Source: RGIG3077 sp964490175 (GTDB lineage: Bacteria > Bacillota > Clostridia > Oscillospirales > Ruminococcaceae). Taken from it: a DNA stretch of 34,412 bases. The stretch covers positions 1 to 34,412 of the forward strand of contig CAZBAI010000015.1 in assembly GCA_964490175.1 (NCBI GenBank). The letters are read 5' to 3'. Under the pieces are notes generated by a model. It ran no database searches. It was not told the origin of the DNA and saw only the letters and a list, made by a program, of their open reading frames with translations. This document shows, piece after piece, positions 16,894-25,289 of the stretch. The translations under genes were made by a program, and so were the position numbers. Every line of letters starts with the position of its first letter. The first letter of the stretch is position 1.

Positions 16894-17859
16894 TCAGTCA
16901 ATATATTTATTGAGAATTTTACGTATCAAATAGTTGGCGGCAAGCATTACGACAAACAGCACCATACATATTGCTGAGGAATATCCCATTTCGTATCGTG
17001 TCCAGCCGTAATCCTGCGCATGGTTCATCAGCGTGTGCGCCGCATAGTCCGTACTCGGCAAGCCGACCAGATTTTGCGAAACCGTACCTGCGGTAAACGC
17101 CGATACAATCGTCATTACCGCCGAGAACATAAGCTGCGGACCCATTGAGGGCAATGTTATGTATATAAGTTCCTGCCAACGGTTTTTAATTCCCTCAACA
17201 GCGCCTGCTTCGTACATTGATTTATCGATGCCCTGAAAACCGGCTCTGAACGAAAGGAAGCCTGCGCCGAGCGAAAGCCAAAGCTGAACAACGATAACGC
17301 AGCCGAGAATGTAGGTTGAGTCGGTCAGCCATTGCTTAGGGCCTGTGATAAATCCGAAGTTGATGAGCACGGCGTTAAGCCAGCCGTATGAGTCGCCGCT
17401 GAAAATCGTCTGCCAGATGTAATATACATTCGACATTGACGGTATGTAGAATATCAATGTAAACAATGTTTTGAGAAAACCGGGCAGCTCGTTGATAAGC
17501 CAAGCAAGAAAGAAGCAGAGAAAATAGCTTATAGGGCCGGTAAATACGGCGAAAACAAGCGTTACACGCACGGCAGTCATAAACACGTCGTCTTCTAAAA
17601 ACAACGTATAAAAATTTTCAATGCCGATAAATTTCGGGAAATGCACCATATCGAAATCCGTAAAGCCCATAGGCAGTGACATTACAACGGGGATTACGGT
17701 AAATACGGTAAAAAGAATCAGAAACGGAGCAAGCATGAAATAGCAAGATTTATTGCGCTTGATTTCACGCCAATAATAGCTCCTGTTGTATTTCTTATTA
17801 CCTATTTCATCAGCGGTAAGAATCTTTTTTTCCGCCGACGGAGATGTTGAATTACTCAA
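16894..17859 (-). CDS. Sugar ABC transporter permease (MalF/UgpA type), first pair
   Basis: A 321-residue CUT1-type permease. The N-terminal cytoplasmic part (1-38) precedes the first membrane segment (about 40-62), the MGFTDFD stretch and about five more segments. The EAA loop is at about 217-237 (YEAGAVEGIKNRWQELIYITLP). The start is TTG at 17859, 8 bases after AAAAAGGAG; no ATG or GTG fits as well. It lies 38 bases after the solute-binding gene, the usual order for sugar importers. Confidence 0.93.
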   Translation of the reverse strand: MSNSTSPSAEKKILTADEIGNKKYNRSYYWREIKRNKSCYFMLAPFLILFTVFTVIPVVMSLPMGFTDFDMVHFPKFIGIENFYTLFLEDDVFMTAVRVTLVFAVFTGPISYFLCFFLAWLINELPGFLKTLFTLIFYIPSMSNVYYIWQTIFSGDSYGWLNAVLINFGFITGPKQWLTDSTYILGCVIVVQLWLSLGAGFLSFRAGFQGIDKSMYEAGAVEGIKNRWQELIYITLPSMGPQLMFSAVMTIVSAFTAGTVSQNLVGLPSTDYAAHTLMNHAQDYGWTRYEMGYSSAICMVLFVVMLAANYLIRKILNKYID

Positions 17860-17897
17860 GAAAATCGCTCCTTTTTAAGGTTTTAAGGGTATTGTTT

Positions 17898-20888
17898 TCA
17901 ATCCAGCCCGAGATTCTTGCGCTTTCTCGCAATCTCGGAGTTGATGTCCTTGTTGTACCACATAAGGGTATCACGAGGATTTTCCGCATTATTTACGGTT
18001 TCTCTGAACGCTGTCTGGAGCGATCTTGTTACAACATATGAAGCGGGAATTATCGGAATTTCCTCCAGTTGAGCCATTTGTGCGGCAATTTTTTCATACT
18101 CGTCGGTTGACCATGAAAGCTGCGCAAGCGCCTCTAAATTAGCGGTCGAAACACGACCCATCTGTCCCATAAGTCCCTCGATATTGTTTGCGTACGCAAC
18201 CTGCGTATCCGTATCGGTAAACCACGAAACGAATTTCCATGCATTTTCCTTATTTTCAACAGTCTGGAAAATTATCGCACCTGCACCGGTTGAGCTTACC
18301 GCATGCGAAATGCTGCCGTCCTCGCAAACCGTTCCGGGAACGTATGTAAAGTCCCAAAGTCCGCTGATTTCGGGCGCCGCAACCGAAAGCTGGTTGAAGA
18401 ACGCATTGTAATCCTGTGCAATTATAATGGGGTATTCGCCCGTTCTGAAATAACTAAACTCATCGTATGTTTGTGAGAATTTATACTTTGTGTAGAAATC
18501 CGTCCACTGTTCAAACGCCTGAACAGCATCAATACTGTCAAACAAGGTCTGCGTTTGCTCATCGTTATAATAATTTGTGCCCTTTTGCAAAAGCAAGGTT
18601 GCAAAGGTGTGACCCGATTCTGTCGAGGCTGTAATAGCCGAAGTCGGCTTAACCAAACCTACGCCGAGGTTGTTTCTCTGCAATGCGGGCAAAATTTCAA
18701 TAAGTTCATCCCACGTTTCGGGCGCTTTTGTGAACCCGAGCTCTGTCAATATATCGGTTCGGTAGAACATCATCGCAAAGCTTTGGGTAATCGGCAAACC
18801 GTAGCATTTATCGTCATATGTATACATTACGGTTGCGTTTTCCTGAAACCTTGACTTAACCTGTTCAAAATCCGAGAATTGATTCATATCGACAAGCAAT
18901 CCTCTTACGGCGAGGTTTACGGGAAATTCGCCGCCGACAAACAGTGCGATATCAGGTCCCTGTCCGGCAAGCGTAGCTTCCATAATAGTACCTTGAACAA
19001 GGTTTACGCTGACGCTTATTCCGTATTCGGGAACAAAGTCGGATTCGACAAGCTCCTTAACAACCTGCGCCTGGTCACGTGCAAGCGAAACCCAAACATC
19101 AAGCGGTTCTTCACCGGCTTCGCCTTCATCCGTCAAAATGTTATAATCTTCAAAGAACGAGCCGAAAAACGCTTTTGTATGGAATCCCACGCTCTTGAAA
19201 AAGCTCGAATCCACAACATAAACACCGTTTGTGTCGGATTTTTCGACATTCTTGATATCCTGTCCGTAAGGGACAAATTCAATATAGTCGATTTCAAGCG
19301 GCTGGTCACGATAATCACGCATCCAAGAAGAAAGCGATGTTACATTTTCTTTTATCTGCGAAAGATAATTCGGTATTTTATATTTGTTTTTTACGCATTT
19401 ATCGAGAATAACCGTCATTCTTTCGATTGCGGTCGCTTCCGAGCCTCCGCTTGAACCTGCGATTGCCTCGATTTGCTTTTTAATGTCCTTAAGCTCTTGT
19501 GAAAGTCTTGCAAATTCGTCAACAAGCTCGGGAATCTTGGTGTGCACGGAATAATCCGTATATTTATCGGGATCCGGGCTGGTTATCATAATAATTTTTC
19601 TGTAATATGTATTCAGCTCAAGAACGATTTCGTCAAGCCTTCGCATAGATTCGCCGATATCGCCGGGAATCGCCTCCATCGTAAAATCGTAATATCTGCC
19701 GGATTCAAGGAAAATGTAAATCTCATCGCCGCTGTTTGATGTCGGCACGACGATATTCCAGTCGTTATCATAATAGAATTTTACGTCGTCAAATTCCTCA
19801 AAAAGCACTTCTCCGTCAAGATAAAGCCTGCGGTTTGAAGCAAATCCGCGCATTTCGTCCTGCTTTGCCTTAATGGCTATTTTGTAATATCCGCTTTGCT
19901 CAACCGAAACCTGCCAGGTTATTGCCTGTCCCGATTTATCCCAGTTGTCTGCGCCGATTGTGTTATAGCGCATTTTTGTCGGGTCTGCGGGCGAAACAAG
20001 GTAGCTGTTTCTGTCATATGTCGCATAAAGTGTCGAATGAGTTTTGTAGGCTGCGTCCTCACCCTCGATTCGCACCGTTTTATTTGCGCCGTATGAGCTC
20101 ATCGTTTGCGCATCGGCATAATACTCGGACTCGGCATATGAAACAAGCGAGGCTTTGTTATAAAGCTTTATGGTGTCAATACAGAAATTTGCCTTTACGC
20201 CGACAAATGTCAGCTCATGTTCGCCGGGCTCAAAATAGAAATACAGCGGATCGTTAAAAAGTCCGTCAACGTCTTTTATATCGCTTGTGAGCCAACGTCC
20301 GTCCTGAACCTGCGCAGGGCGAATCTGGTTGTTTCTTTTATCATATCTGTCAACGTCGGTTTCGTCTTTCCATGCCTTTCCAAGCTCAATACGCTGGGCG
20401 GTTTCAAAGGGAAGAATACCGTCGATATACATTTCAAATTCAATCGTAGTTACGTTGCAGACAATGGGATAATAGAGCATCTGTATATTGTAGATGCCCT
20501 CGTATTCGACATTGAATTTATATGTAACTTCACCGTCCGAAGCGTTCCAAATAAGAACATCATGGTCGGATTCGTAATCCATTTCGTCGGTATCGTAATC
20601 ATCGCCGCCGTATCTGCCTGTGGAAATACCGTTTCCGTTGCTTGATATAAAGTCGGCGCCGTTGATGATAATTTCCTTGTCGGGTCGTGCGCTTTCTCCG
20701 TAGATATCGAGATATTCGCTGTATGTGATATAGTCTACATACATCGCCGTGCCATCGTCAAGCGACAGATCCGTTTCCTCCTGCGCATATGATACCAGAG
20801 TATCCACAGGGAGTGCGCCGAGCAATCCGCCAAGGGAAGTTGCCGCCGCCAAAATACTGCCAAATATGCGTTTGGCTGATGATTTCAC
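17898..20888 (-). CDS. Extracellular solute-binding protein with large N-terminal carbohydrate-binding-like extension
   Basis: A 996-residue exported protein. A type I signal peptide (about 1-36, no lipobox) is followed by two beta-rich regions (about 70-245 and 270-425). Each has a GxY-hydrophobic strand and a YxDGxLxF-like hairpin typical of galactose-binding/CBM6-35-like folds (VEYEGIYNIQMLYY; VEQSGYYKIAIKAK). A helical linker (about 448-520) leads to a complete sugar-binding family 1 domain (about 600-990; AGQGPDIALFVGGEF, GLPITQSFAMMFYRTD, APETWDELIEILP). Normal family members have about 420-550 residues, so the extension is unusual. It probably captures a glycan and hands it to the permeases next door. 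GTG at 20888 is chosen because AAAGGTGG lies 8 bases upstream; GTG at 20912 would add eight residues. Confidence 0.85.
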   Translation of the reverse strand: MKSSAKRIFGSILAAATSLGGLLGALPVDTLVSYAQEETDLSLDDGTAMYVDYITYSEYLDIYGESARPDKEIIINGADFISSNGNGISTGRYGGDDYDTDEMDYESDHDVLIWNASDGEVTYKFNVEYEGIYNIQMLYYPIVCNVTTIEFEMYIDGILPFETAQRIELGKAWKDETDVDRYDKRNNQIRPAQVQDGRWLTSDIKDVDGLFNDPLYFYFEPGEHELTFVGVKANFCIDTIKLYNKASLVSYAESEYYADAQTMSSYGANKTVRIEGEDAAYKTHSTLYATYDRNSYLVSPADPTKMRYNTIGADNWDKSGQAITWQVSVEQSGYYKIAIKAKQDEMRGFASNRRLYLDGEVLFEEFDDVKFYYDNDWNIVVPTSNSGDEIYIFLESGRYYDFTMEAIPGDIGESMRRLDEIVLELNTYYRKIIMITSPDPDKYTDYSVHTKIPELVDEFARLSQELKDIKKQIEAIAGSSGGSEATAIERMTVILDKCVKNKYKIPNYLSQIKENVTSLSSWMRDYRDQPLEIDYIEFVPYGQDIKNVEKSDTNGVYVVDSSFFKSVGFHTKAFFGSFFEDYNILTDEGEAGEEPLDVWVSLARDQAQVVKELVESDFVPEYGISVSVNLVQGTIMEATLAGQGPDIALFVGGEFPVNLAVRGLLVDMNQFSDFEQVKSRFQENATVMYTYDDKCYGLPITQSFAMMFYRTDILTELGFTKAPETWDELIEILPALQRNNLGVGLVKPTSAITASTESGHTFATLLLQKGTNYYNDEQTQTLFDSIDAVQAFEQWTDFYTKYKFSQTYDEFSYFRTGEYPIIIAQDYNAFFNQLSVAAPEISGLWDFTYVPGTVCEDGSISHAVSSTGAGAIIFQTVENKENAWKFVSWFTDTDTQVAYANNIEGLMGQMGRVSTANLEALAQLSWSTDEYEKIAAQMAQLEEIPIIPASYVVTRSLQTAFRETVNNAENPRDTLMWYNKDINSEIARKRKNLGLD

Positions 20889-21111
20889 CCTATATTCCAC
20901 CTTTCTTTTCACCGCAGCTCGGTGTGTCTTGTGTATATTTTATATGCAGATAAAGCGCTGTCAAAGCGCCGTGTAATGCTTTTCATATCGCACGCCGTAT
21001 ATACGGCATACAGATAAAGCCGTAATAAACAAAACGTTTTTTGCTTTCCCGTTTTGCACGAAGTCAGCCTTTTAGGCAAACGTATGTGCAAGACATACAA
21101 ATAAAGAGCAC

Positions 21112-21137
21112 AATAAGCGAAACACTTTTCGCTTATT
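21112..21137. promoter_or_regulatory. Perfect 11-base inverted repeat overlapping the -10, probable operator
   Basis: AATAAGCGAAA and its exact complement TTTCGCTTATT flank a 4-base centre. The repeat overlaps three bases of the -10 and runs over the expected transcription start. This is the classic place for a repressor; it could instead be a hairpin at the 5' end of the message. Confidence 0.6.
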
Positions 21138-21164
21138 ATACCACAATGCTCAAAGCATTGTCAA
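21135..21164 (-). promoter_or_regulatory. Promoter of the eight-gene sugar-transport unit
   Basis: Minus-strand TTGACA (21164-21159) and TATAAT (21140-21135), both consensus, spaced 18 bases. The spacer contains a second dyad, AATGC-N5-GCATT (21145-21159). The transcript leader to the start at 20888 would be about 240 bases. Confidence 0.88.
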
Positions 21165-21238
21165 GATGTAGAAACATAAATTTACAGTTCGCTAAAATTT
21201 TGTGAATGTTGCAATATCAATCAAGTCGAAATTGCGGC

Positions 21239-21250
21239 GAAAACGTTTTC
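21239..21250. promoter_or_regulatory. cre-like palindrome GAAAACGTTTTC
   Basis: A perfect 12-base palindrome close to the cre consensus of CcpA/LacI regulators. It lies about 75 bases upstream of the -35 of the transport promoter, between it and the preceding gene's stop. A related AAAACGTTTT lies in the leader at 21031-21040. Regulation is inferred only. Confidence 0.4.
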
Positions 21251-21266
21251 TTTAAAGGAAAAAGCC

Positions 21267-22736
21267 TTAATCGGTCGGGGGATTTTTCTTTGCGCAAAAT
21301 CCCAAAAGCAGCCAGAATATCGGTGCGACCAATATCGAGCTTGTATTGAAAAACGCAATTATAACGTATCCCAAAACCGCCGCAAAGGCAGCGCCGCACA
21401 CCCAAAAATCGTTTTTCTTTGCGCCGAGCATAGAGCGAACGCCGACAAGCGAGCGCTTTATGCACACAACAATTAAGGTTGCATATGCAATCAACGAGGG
21501 GATTCCTCTTGTTGCGGCGATATACAGATATTCATTATAGCACTTGTCAAACGAATAGTTTTCTACCATGATTTCGCTTGTTGTTTTAAGCTGAGTAAAA
21601 TACAGGCAATCAGGTCCGGCGCCGGTCAGCCAAAGGTCGTATTTGTCCATTGCCGCAAGGGTGTTCGACCACAAATAGCCGTAAAGCTCACGCAAGCTCG
21701 AAATATCAAACGGCGCTCTGTCGGGATACTCCTCGGTATTCGGATAATAATATCCCGAAACACCCGAAAGGTAAGAAAAGCTGTCTGCCCACATTATTCC
21801 GCCGTCATAGAATCCGCCGCTTGATAAGAATATAATAATACAGCCGACAAAAACCGAAATATAAAGCACTATGCGCACAATAGGGTAGGTGGTGGCTCTG
21901 TAATGGTCGCTTGATTTTCTTGCCATTCTGATTATTTCAAGCACAACAGCGCACACAAGTACCGTGCCGACGCCCAAAACGCCGATTAAGGTATGCGTTG
22001 CAACCGCAAACACCGTAAAGATAATCGTCGAAATTGTATACAGCACTCTTCTGGTGATGTTAAGATCATAACACGAGCCGAAAACGGAAACGCCGCAAAG
22101 CAAAGTCATAAGCGTTGCGAAGAAAATCGGGCTGGTGCACAGTCCGCTCGGCAAATAAACGCCGATAAGCTGCATAGCTCCTAAGTTTGTGTAAAAAGAG
22201 TATTTGTTGGCAAATGAACCGGGAATAACCTGAAGAAGCGCAAAAAAGCAGTTAAAAACTCCTGCGGCAACCAGCACATCCATAATGATTCGCATTCCAC
22301 GCTTGCGCTGAATCTGCATAGCGAGCAAAAAAATACCCATATAGCAGGTGATTGCCAAAAGACCCTCAAAACGGCCGTAATTTCCCGACAGCGCCGTATC
22401 AAAGTCAAATGACAACACAGATGCTATAAAGGCAAAAACAAACATAATCACGCAAAGAAGAAAAGGCGTTATTTGCGATTTGTCAACACCGGTTTTCTTC
22501 GCCTGCACAACGGCAAGCCATATAAAAGCCGCTGCGCCGCCGACGGTCAACGTCATCGAAAACGCTGACATTTCAACGATAAAAAACATTTTCAGCACAA
22601 CCATTATATAGATGAACGCAGGCACAAAAACCAAAGCGCACACCGTTCCCTTGCGCACCGTGCTTTCACGCATATTCAGGATAAAATTTGATTTTTCCGT
22701 TGTGTTGAAAATGGTTTTGTTTTCTTTTGAAGCCAT
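21267..22736 (-). CDS. O-antigen ligase/polymerase (Wzy-like) family membrane protein
   Basis: A 489-residue multi-pass membrane protein with about ten or more hydrophobic segments. A large extracellular loop (about 310-405) is followed by the family-typical LTGAGPDCLYF and NEYLYIAATRGIPSLIAY stretch (Wzy_C domain), which holds the His/Glu-type motif region used for glycan transfer. Such proteins ligate or polymerise lipid-linked glycans at the outer face of the membrane. The start at 22736 is preferred because AGAGGAG lies about 9 bases upstream; a further upstream ATG at 22796 sits in the rny terminator. No other glycan-assembly genes are adjacent, so the glycan is unknown. It lies just downstream of the rny terminator with no clear promoter of its own. 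Confidence 0.82.
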   Translation of the reverse strand: MASKENKTIFNTTEKSNFILNMRESTVRKGTVCALVFVPAFIYIMVVLKMFFIVEMSAFSMTLTVGGAAAFIWLAVVQAKKTGVDKSQITPFLLCVIMFVFAFIASVLSFDFDTALSGNYGRFEGLLAITCYMGIFLLAMQIQRKRGMRIIMDVLVAAGVFNCFFALLQVIPGSFANKYSFYTNLGAMQLIGVYLPSGLCTSPIFFATLMTLLCGVSVFGSCYDLNITRRVLYTISTIIFTVFAVATHTLIGVLGVGTVLVCAVVLEIIRMARKSSDHYRATTYPIVRIVLYISVFVGCIIIFLSSGGFYDGGIMWADSFSYLSGVSGYYYPNTEEYPDRAPFDISSLRELYGYLWSNTLAAMDKYDLWLTGAGPDCLYFTQLKTTSEIMVENYSFDKCYNEYLYIAATRGIPSLIAYATLIVVCIKRSLVGVRSMLGAKKNDFWVCGAAFAAVLGYVIIAFFNTSSILVAPIFWLLLGFCAKKNPPTD

Positions 22737-22773
22737 TTTGCTTTTCTCCTCTCTGCGTTTAATAATCGCTGAC

Positions 22774-22811
22774 AAAAAACGCCCTGCGCTTTTCATAACG
22801 AGGCGCAGGGC
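22774..22811 (-). terminator. Intrinsic terminator of rny
   Basis: Minus-strand GCCCTGCGC pairs perfectly with GCGCAGGGC around a 13-base loop, followed by G and six T. It begins 12 bases after the rny stop. Confidence 0.9.
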
Positions 22812-22822
22812 CTTTTCTTCGG

Positions 22823-24388
22823 CTATTTTGCGTATTCGATAACTCGGCTTTCTCTTATAAGATGAACCTTTATCTGTCCGGGATAATCCATTTCCGTTTC
22901 GATTTGCTTTGCAATATCTCTTGCCACAATTGCCATTTTTTCATCATTAATGACCTCGGGCTGAATCATTATGCGAACCTCTCTGCCCGCCTGAACCGCA
23001 AATGAGCGCTCAACGCCGCTGTAAGAGGTGCAAATTTCCTCCAATTTTTCAAGGCGCTTGATATAGCTTTCGTAGTTTTCGCTTCTTGCGCCCGGTCTTG
23101 CCGCCGATATTGCGTCGGCAGCCTGAACAATACAGGCGATAACGGTTTTCGGTTCAACATCGTTATGGTGAGCCTCAACGGCGTGGATAACTTCGGGATT
23201 TTCTTTATACTTTTTGCAGACGTCAACGCCGATTTGCACGTGCGAACCCTCGATTTCCGAAGTGAGCGCCTTGCCGATATCATGCAAAAGACCGGCTCTT
23301 CTCGCAAGATTTACATCAACGCCGAGTTCTGCGGCAAGAATGCCCGAAAGACAGGCAACCTCAATCGAATGGTCAAGCACGTTTTGACGGTAGCTTGTGC
23401 GATAGCGCAAACGTCCGATAAGACGGATAAGCTCATGATTTATACCGTGAACGTTTGTTTCCAGAACGGCTCTTTCGCCCTCCTGCTTGATTCTGTATTC
23501 AACCTCACGCCTTGCCTTATCAACCATTTCCTCAATGCGGGTCGGGTGGATTCTTCCGTCGGCAATGAGCTTTTCAAGGGCAATTTTCGCAACCTCACGC
23601 TTAACTTGGTCAAAGCAGGAGAGTGTGATTGCCTCGGGCGTATCGTCGATAATAAGGTCAACGCCGGTAAGCGTTTCAAGCGTTCTGATATTTCTTCCCT
23701 CACGGCCGATGATTCTGCCCTTCATTTCATCGTTAGGCAGCGGCACGACCGAAACAGCCGCTTCGGAAACCTGCTCTGCGGCGCATTTTGCGATTGCAAG
23801 CGAAACGTATCCTCTTGCCTTTTCTTCGCAGGTGTCCTTTATCTGCTGCTCGTAATTGGCGATTTTTACCGCCTTTTCATGTATAAGATCGCCCTCAAGC
23901 TGCTGCAAAAGATATTCTTTTGCCTGCTCTTTGGTAAATTCGGATATTCTTTCGAGAATATCCATCTGACCTTTTTTGATTTGCTCTGCCTCTTTGAGTT
24001 TTTCCTCGGCAGAGGCTATTTTTTTCGCAAGCGTTTCTTCCTTGCGCTCGATATTATCGTTTTTCTTGTCCAGCGATTCTTCCTTTTGCTGGATTCTTCT
24101 TTCCTGCCTTGAAATTTCGCTTCGTCTGTCCTTAATTTCCCTGTCCGCTTCGTTTCTCAGCCTGTGTATCTCGTCCTTGGCTTCGACAAGCGCTTCCTTT
24201 TTCTTTGCCTCGGCTGCTTTTTTCGCCTCGGCTACAATGCGCTCGGCTTCCTTTTCAGCCGAACCGATGGCGCTTTCCGCCTGTTGCTGCCTGTATGCTA
24301 TGCCCTTTTTGAACATTATCATGCCCGAAACCGCCGCACCGGCAACAAGTGCGACAAAAATCAATACTATTGCGAGTATCGGATTCAT
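22823..24388 (-). CDS. rny: Ribonuclease Y (membrane-bound endoribonuclease)
   Basis: A 521-residue protein of standard RNase Y length. It has an N-terminal membrane helix (3-25), a long charged coiled coil (about 30-180), a KH domain with GRIIGREGRN (224-233) and an HD domain with the metal-binding HD at H369-D370 (LLHDIGKA). RNase Y starts mRNA decay and processing in Firmicutes and works from the membrane. The ATG at 24388 is preceded by AGGAGG. It has its own terminator at 22774-22811 and an unusually long leader back to the promoter at 24876-24904. Confidence 0.97.
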   Translation of the reverse strand: MNPILAIVLIFVALVAGAAVSGMIMFKKGIAYRQQQAESAIGSAEKEAERIVAEAKKAAEAKKKEALVEAKDEIHRLRNEADREIKDRRSEISRQERRIQQKEESLDKKNDNIERKEETLAKKIASAEEKLKEAEQIKKGQMDILERISEFTKEQAKEYLLQQLEGDLIHEKAVKIANYEQQIKDTCEEKARGYVSLAIAKCAAEQVSEAAVSVVPLPNDEMKGRIIGREGRNIRTLETLTGVDLIIDDTPEAITLSCFDQVKREVAKIALEKLIADGRIHPTRIEEMVDKARREVEYRIKQEGERAVLETNVHGINHELIRLIGRLRYRTSYRQNVLDHSIEVACLSGILAAELGVDVNLARRAGLLHDIGKALTSEIEGSHVQIGVDVCKKYKENPEVIHAVEAHHNDVEPKTVIACIVQAADAISAARPGARSENYESYIKRLEKLEEICTSYSGVERSFAVQAGREVRIMIQPEVINDEKMAIVARDIAKQIETEMDYPGQIKVHLIRESRVIEYAK

Positions 24389-24875
24389 TTTCTGCGTTTA
24401 CCTCCTGTTAAAAAATCTACAAAACGGCGAGGCTCCCGCATATTGATATATATTCTATTTTCAATATTCACACAGCGCACAAAAAACGCACAAAATGTCC
24501 GTTATTTTGCTTCCACGGCGCTTTTTCGGCTCATGCAAAAAACACATTAAAGCCCGATTCGGATAAATCCGAAAAATCCGCATTTTAAAATTCGTAAAAA
24601 TACCGCACCGGAAATTTTGCCGCAAAAACTTCGGCAAAAAACCGCAGTGCCGCTTGCAAAACGCACATACAATGCACACATAACACGTCAAAACGTGCGC
24701 ACGCAAGCTTAAGTTAATAATTTATGCCGCACAAAAACCATCAAAAAATAATTAAGCGCAACCCGAACTGTTTTACACGGTTTTGCGGTGTATCTTACCT
24801 CAAAAAATATATATAAATCAACATATGCAGGTCATCGTCGCATTTAAAACTGGTGCATATTATTGCAATACATCC
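24389..24875 (-). other. Long untranslated leader of rny
   Basis: About 480 bases without a convincing gene. Inverted repeats include TTTTGCCG/CGGCAAAA (24615-24639), CACGT/ACGTG (24683-24696) and CGGAT/ATCCG near 24560. Parts are rich in A and T. The stretch could carry regulation or RNase Y self-cleavage sites, or hide a closer weak promoter. Confidence 0.45.
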
Positions 24876-24904
24876 ATTTTATACTGCTTTTAAGCGTTTG
24901 TCAA
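24876..24904 (-). promoter_or_regulatory. Promoter for rny
   Basis: Minus-strand TTGACA (24904-24899) and TAAAAT (24881-24876) spaced 17 bases. It is divergent from the plus-strand T-box promoter 50 bases away. The distance to the rny start is about 490 bases. Confidence 0.65.
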
Positions 24905-24954
24905 GGCTTTTTTTGTGCTTTTCGCAAAAAATGAAGAAAAAGCGCCGAAAGTGC

Positions 24955-24983
24955 TTGACTTTTAATTTTTTTTGATGTAAGAT
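24955..24983 (+). promoter_or_regulatory. Promoter for the T-box-rdgB-thrS unit
   Basis: TTGACT (24955-24960) and TAAGAT (24978-24983) with a 17-base spacer, followed by the T-box leader starting near 24990. Confidence 0.8.
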
Positions 24984-24989
24984 GAACAT

Positions 24990-25262
24990 ACAAGGTCGTT
25001 TTGACCGTCATATTACCAAAGCGTTGAAGGGGAAAGCTTTTTTCAATGGATTTTTTAAAGAGAGCAACGGTCAATCGGGGCTGAAAACCGTGCAAAAGTC
25101 CGAAAAACAGATACCGTCCTCCGAGCCCGTTTAATAAACGGCGGCAGCTCCCGTTACGAGCGTCTCAAATCAAGGCGCTTTTGCGTGAATTTGGGTGGAA
25201 CAGCGGTTTTTTATCGCCCCAAGAGTTATGTATTTTACATTCTCTCGGGGCGTTTTTGTTTT
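24990..25262 (+). promoter_or_regulatory. T-box riboswitch leader (threonine class inferred)
   Basis: The leader carries the T-box core TGGGTGGAACAGCGG (25192-25206) just before an intrinsic terminator. Upstream lie Stem I hallmarks: AGAGAGC (25060-25066) and the apical GGGGCTGAAAACCG (25077-25090). A candidate specifier ACC (Thr) is at 25113-25115, in GATACCGTCC. Uncharged tRNA-Thr would stabilise the antiterminator and let transcription continue into rdgB and thrS. The T-box class is clear; the exact specifier is my best reading and agrees with thrS downstream. Confidence 0.9.
25215..25262 (+). terminator. T-box regulatory terminator
   Basis: CGCCCCAAGAG (25215-25225) pairs with CTCTCGGGGCG (25242-25252), with one mismatch, followed by TTTTTGTTTTT. 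The left arm begins just after the T-box core, as expected for a terminator that competes with the antiterminator. Confidence 0.92.
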
Positions 25263-25289
25263 TAATAAAATTTTAAGGAGTTGGTTATT

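Larger units (their letters stand above)
20889..21266 (-). other. Regulatory region upstream of the sugar-transport unit
   Basis: This 378-base stretch holds no gene. It contains a promoter (21135-21164), a perfect inverted repeat over its -10 and start site, two AAAACGTTTT palindromes and a leader of about 240 bases. No strong terminator for the upstream O-antigen-ligase-like gene is seen, so some readthrough is possible. Confidence 0.7.

Noticed and set aside
23165..24112. 315-residue plus-strand open frame
   Set aside because: It is antisense to rny, which is certain; the composition is that of a shadow frame.
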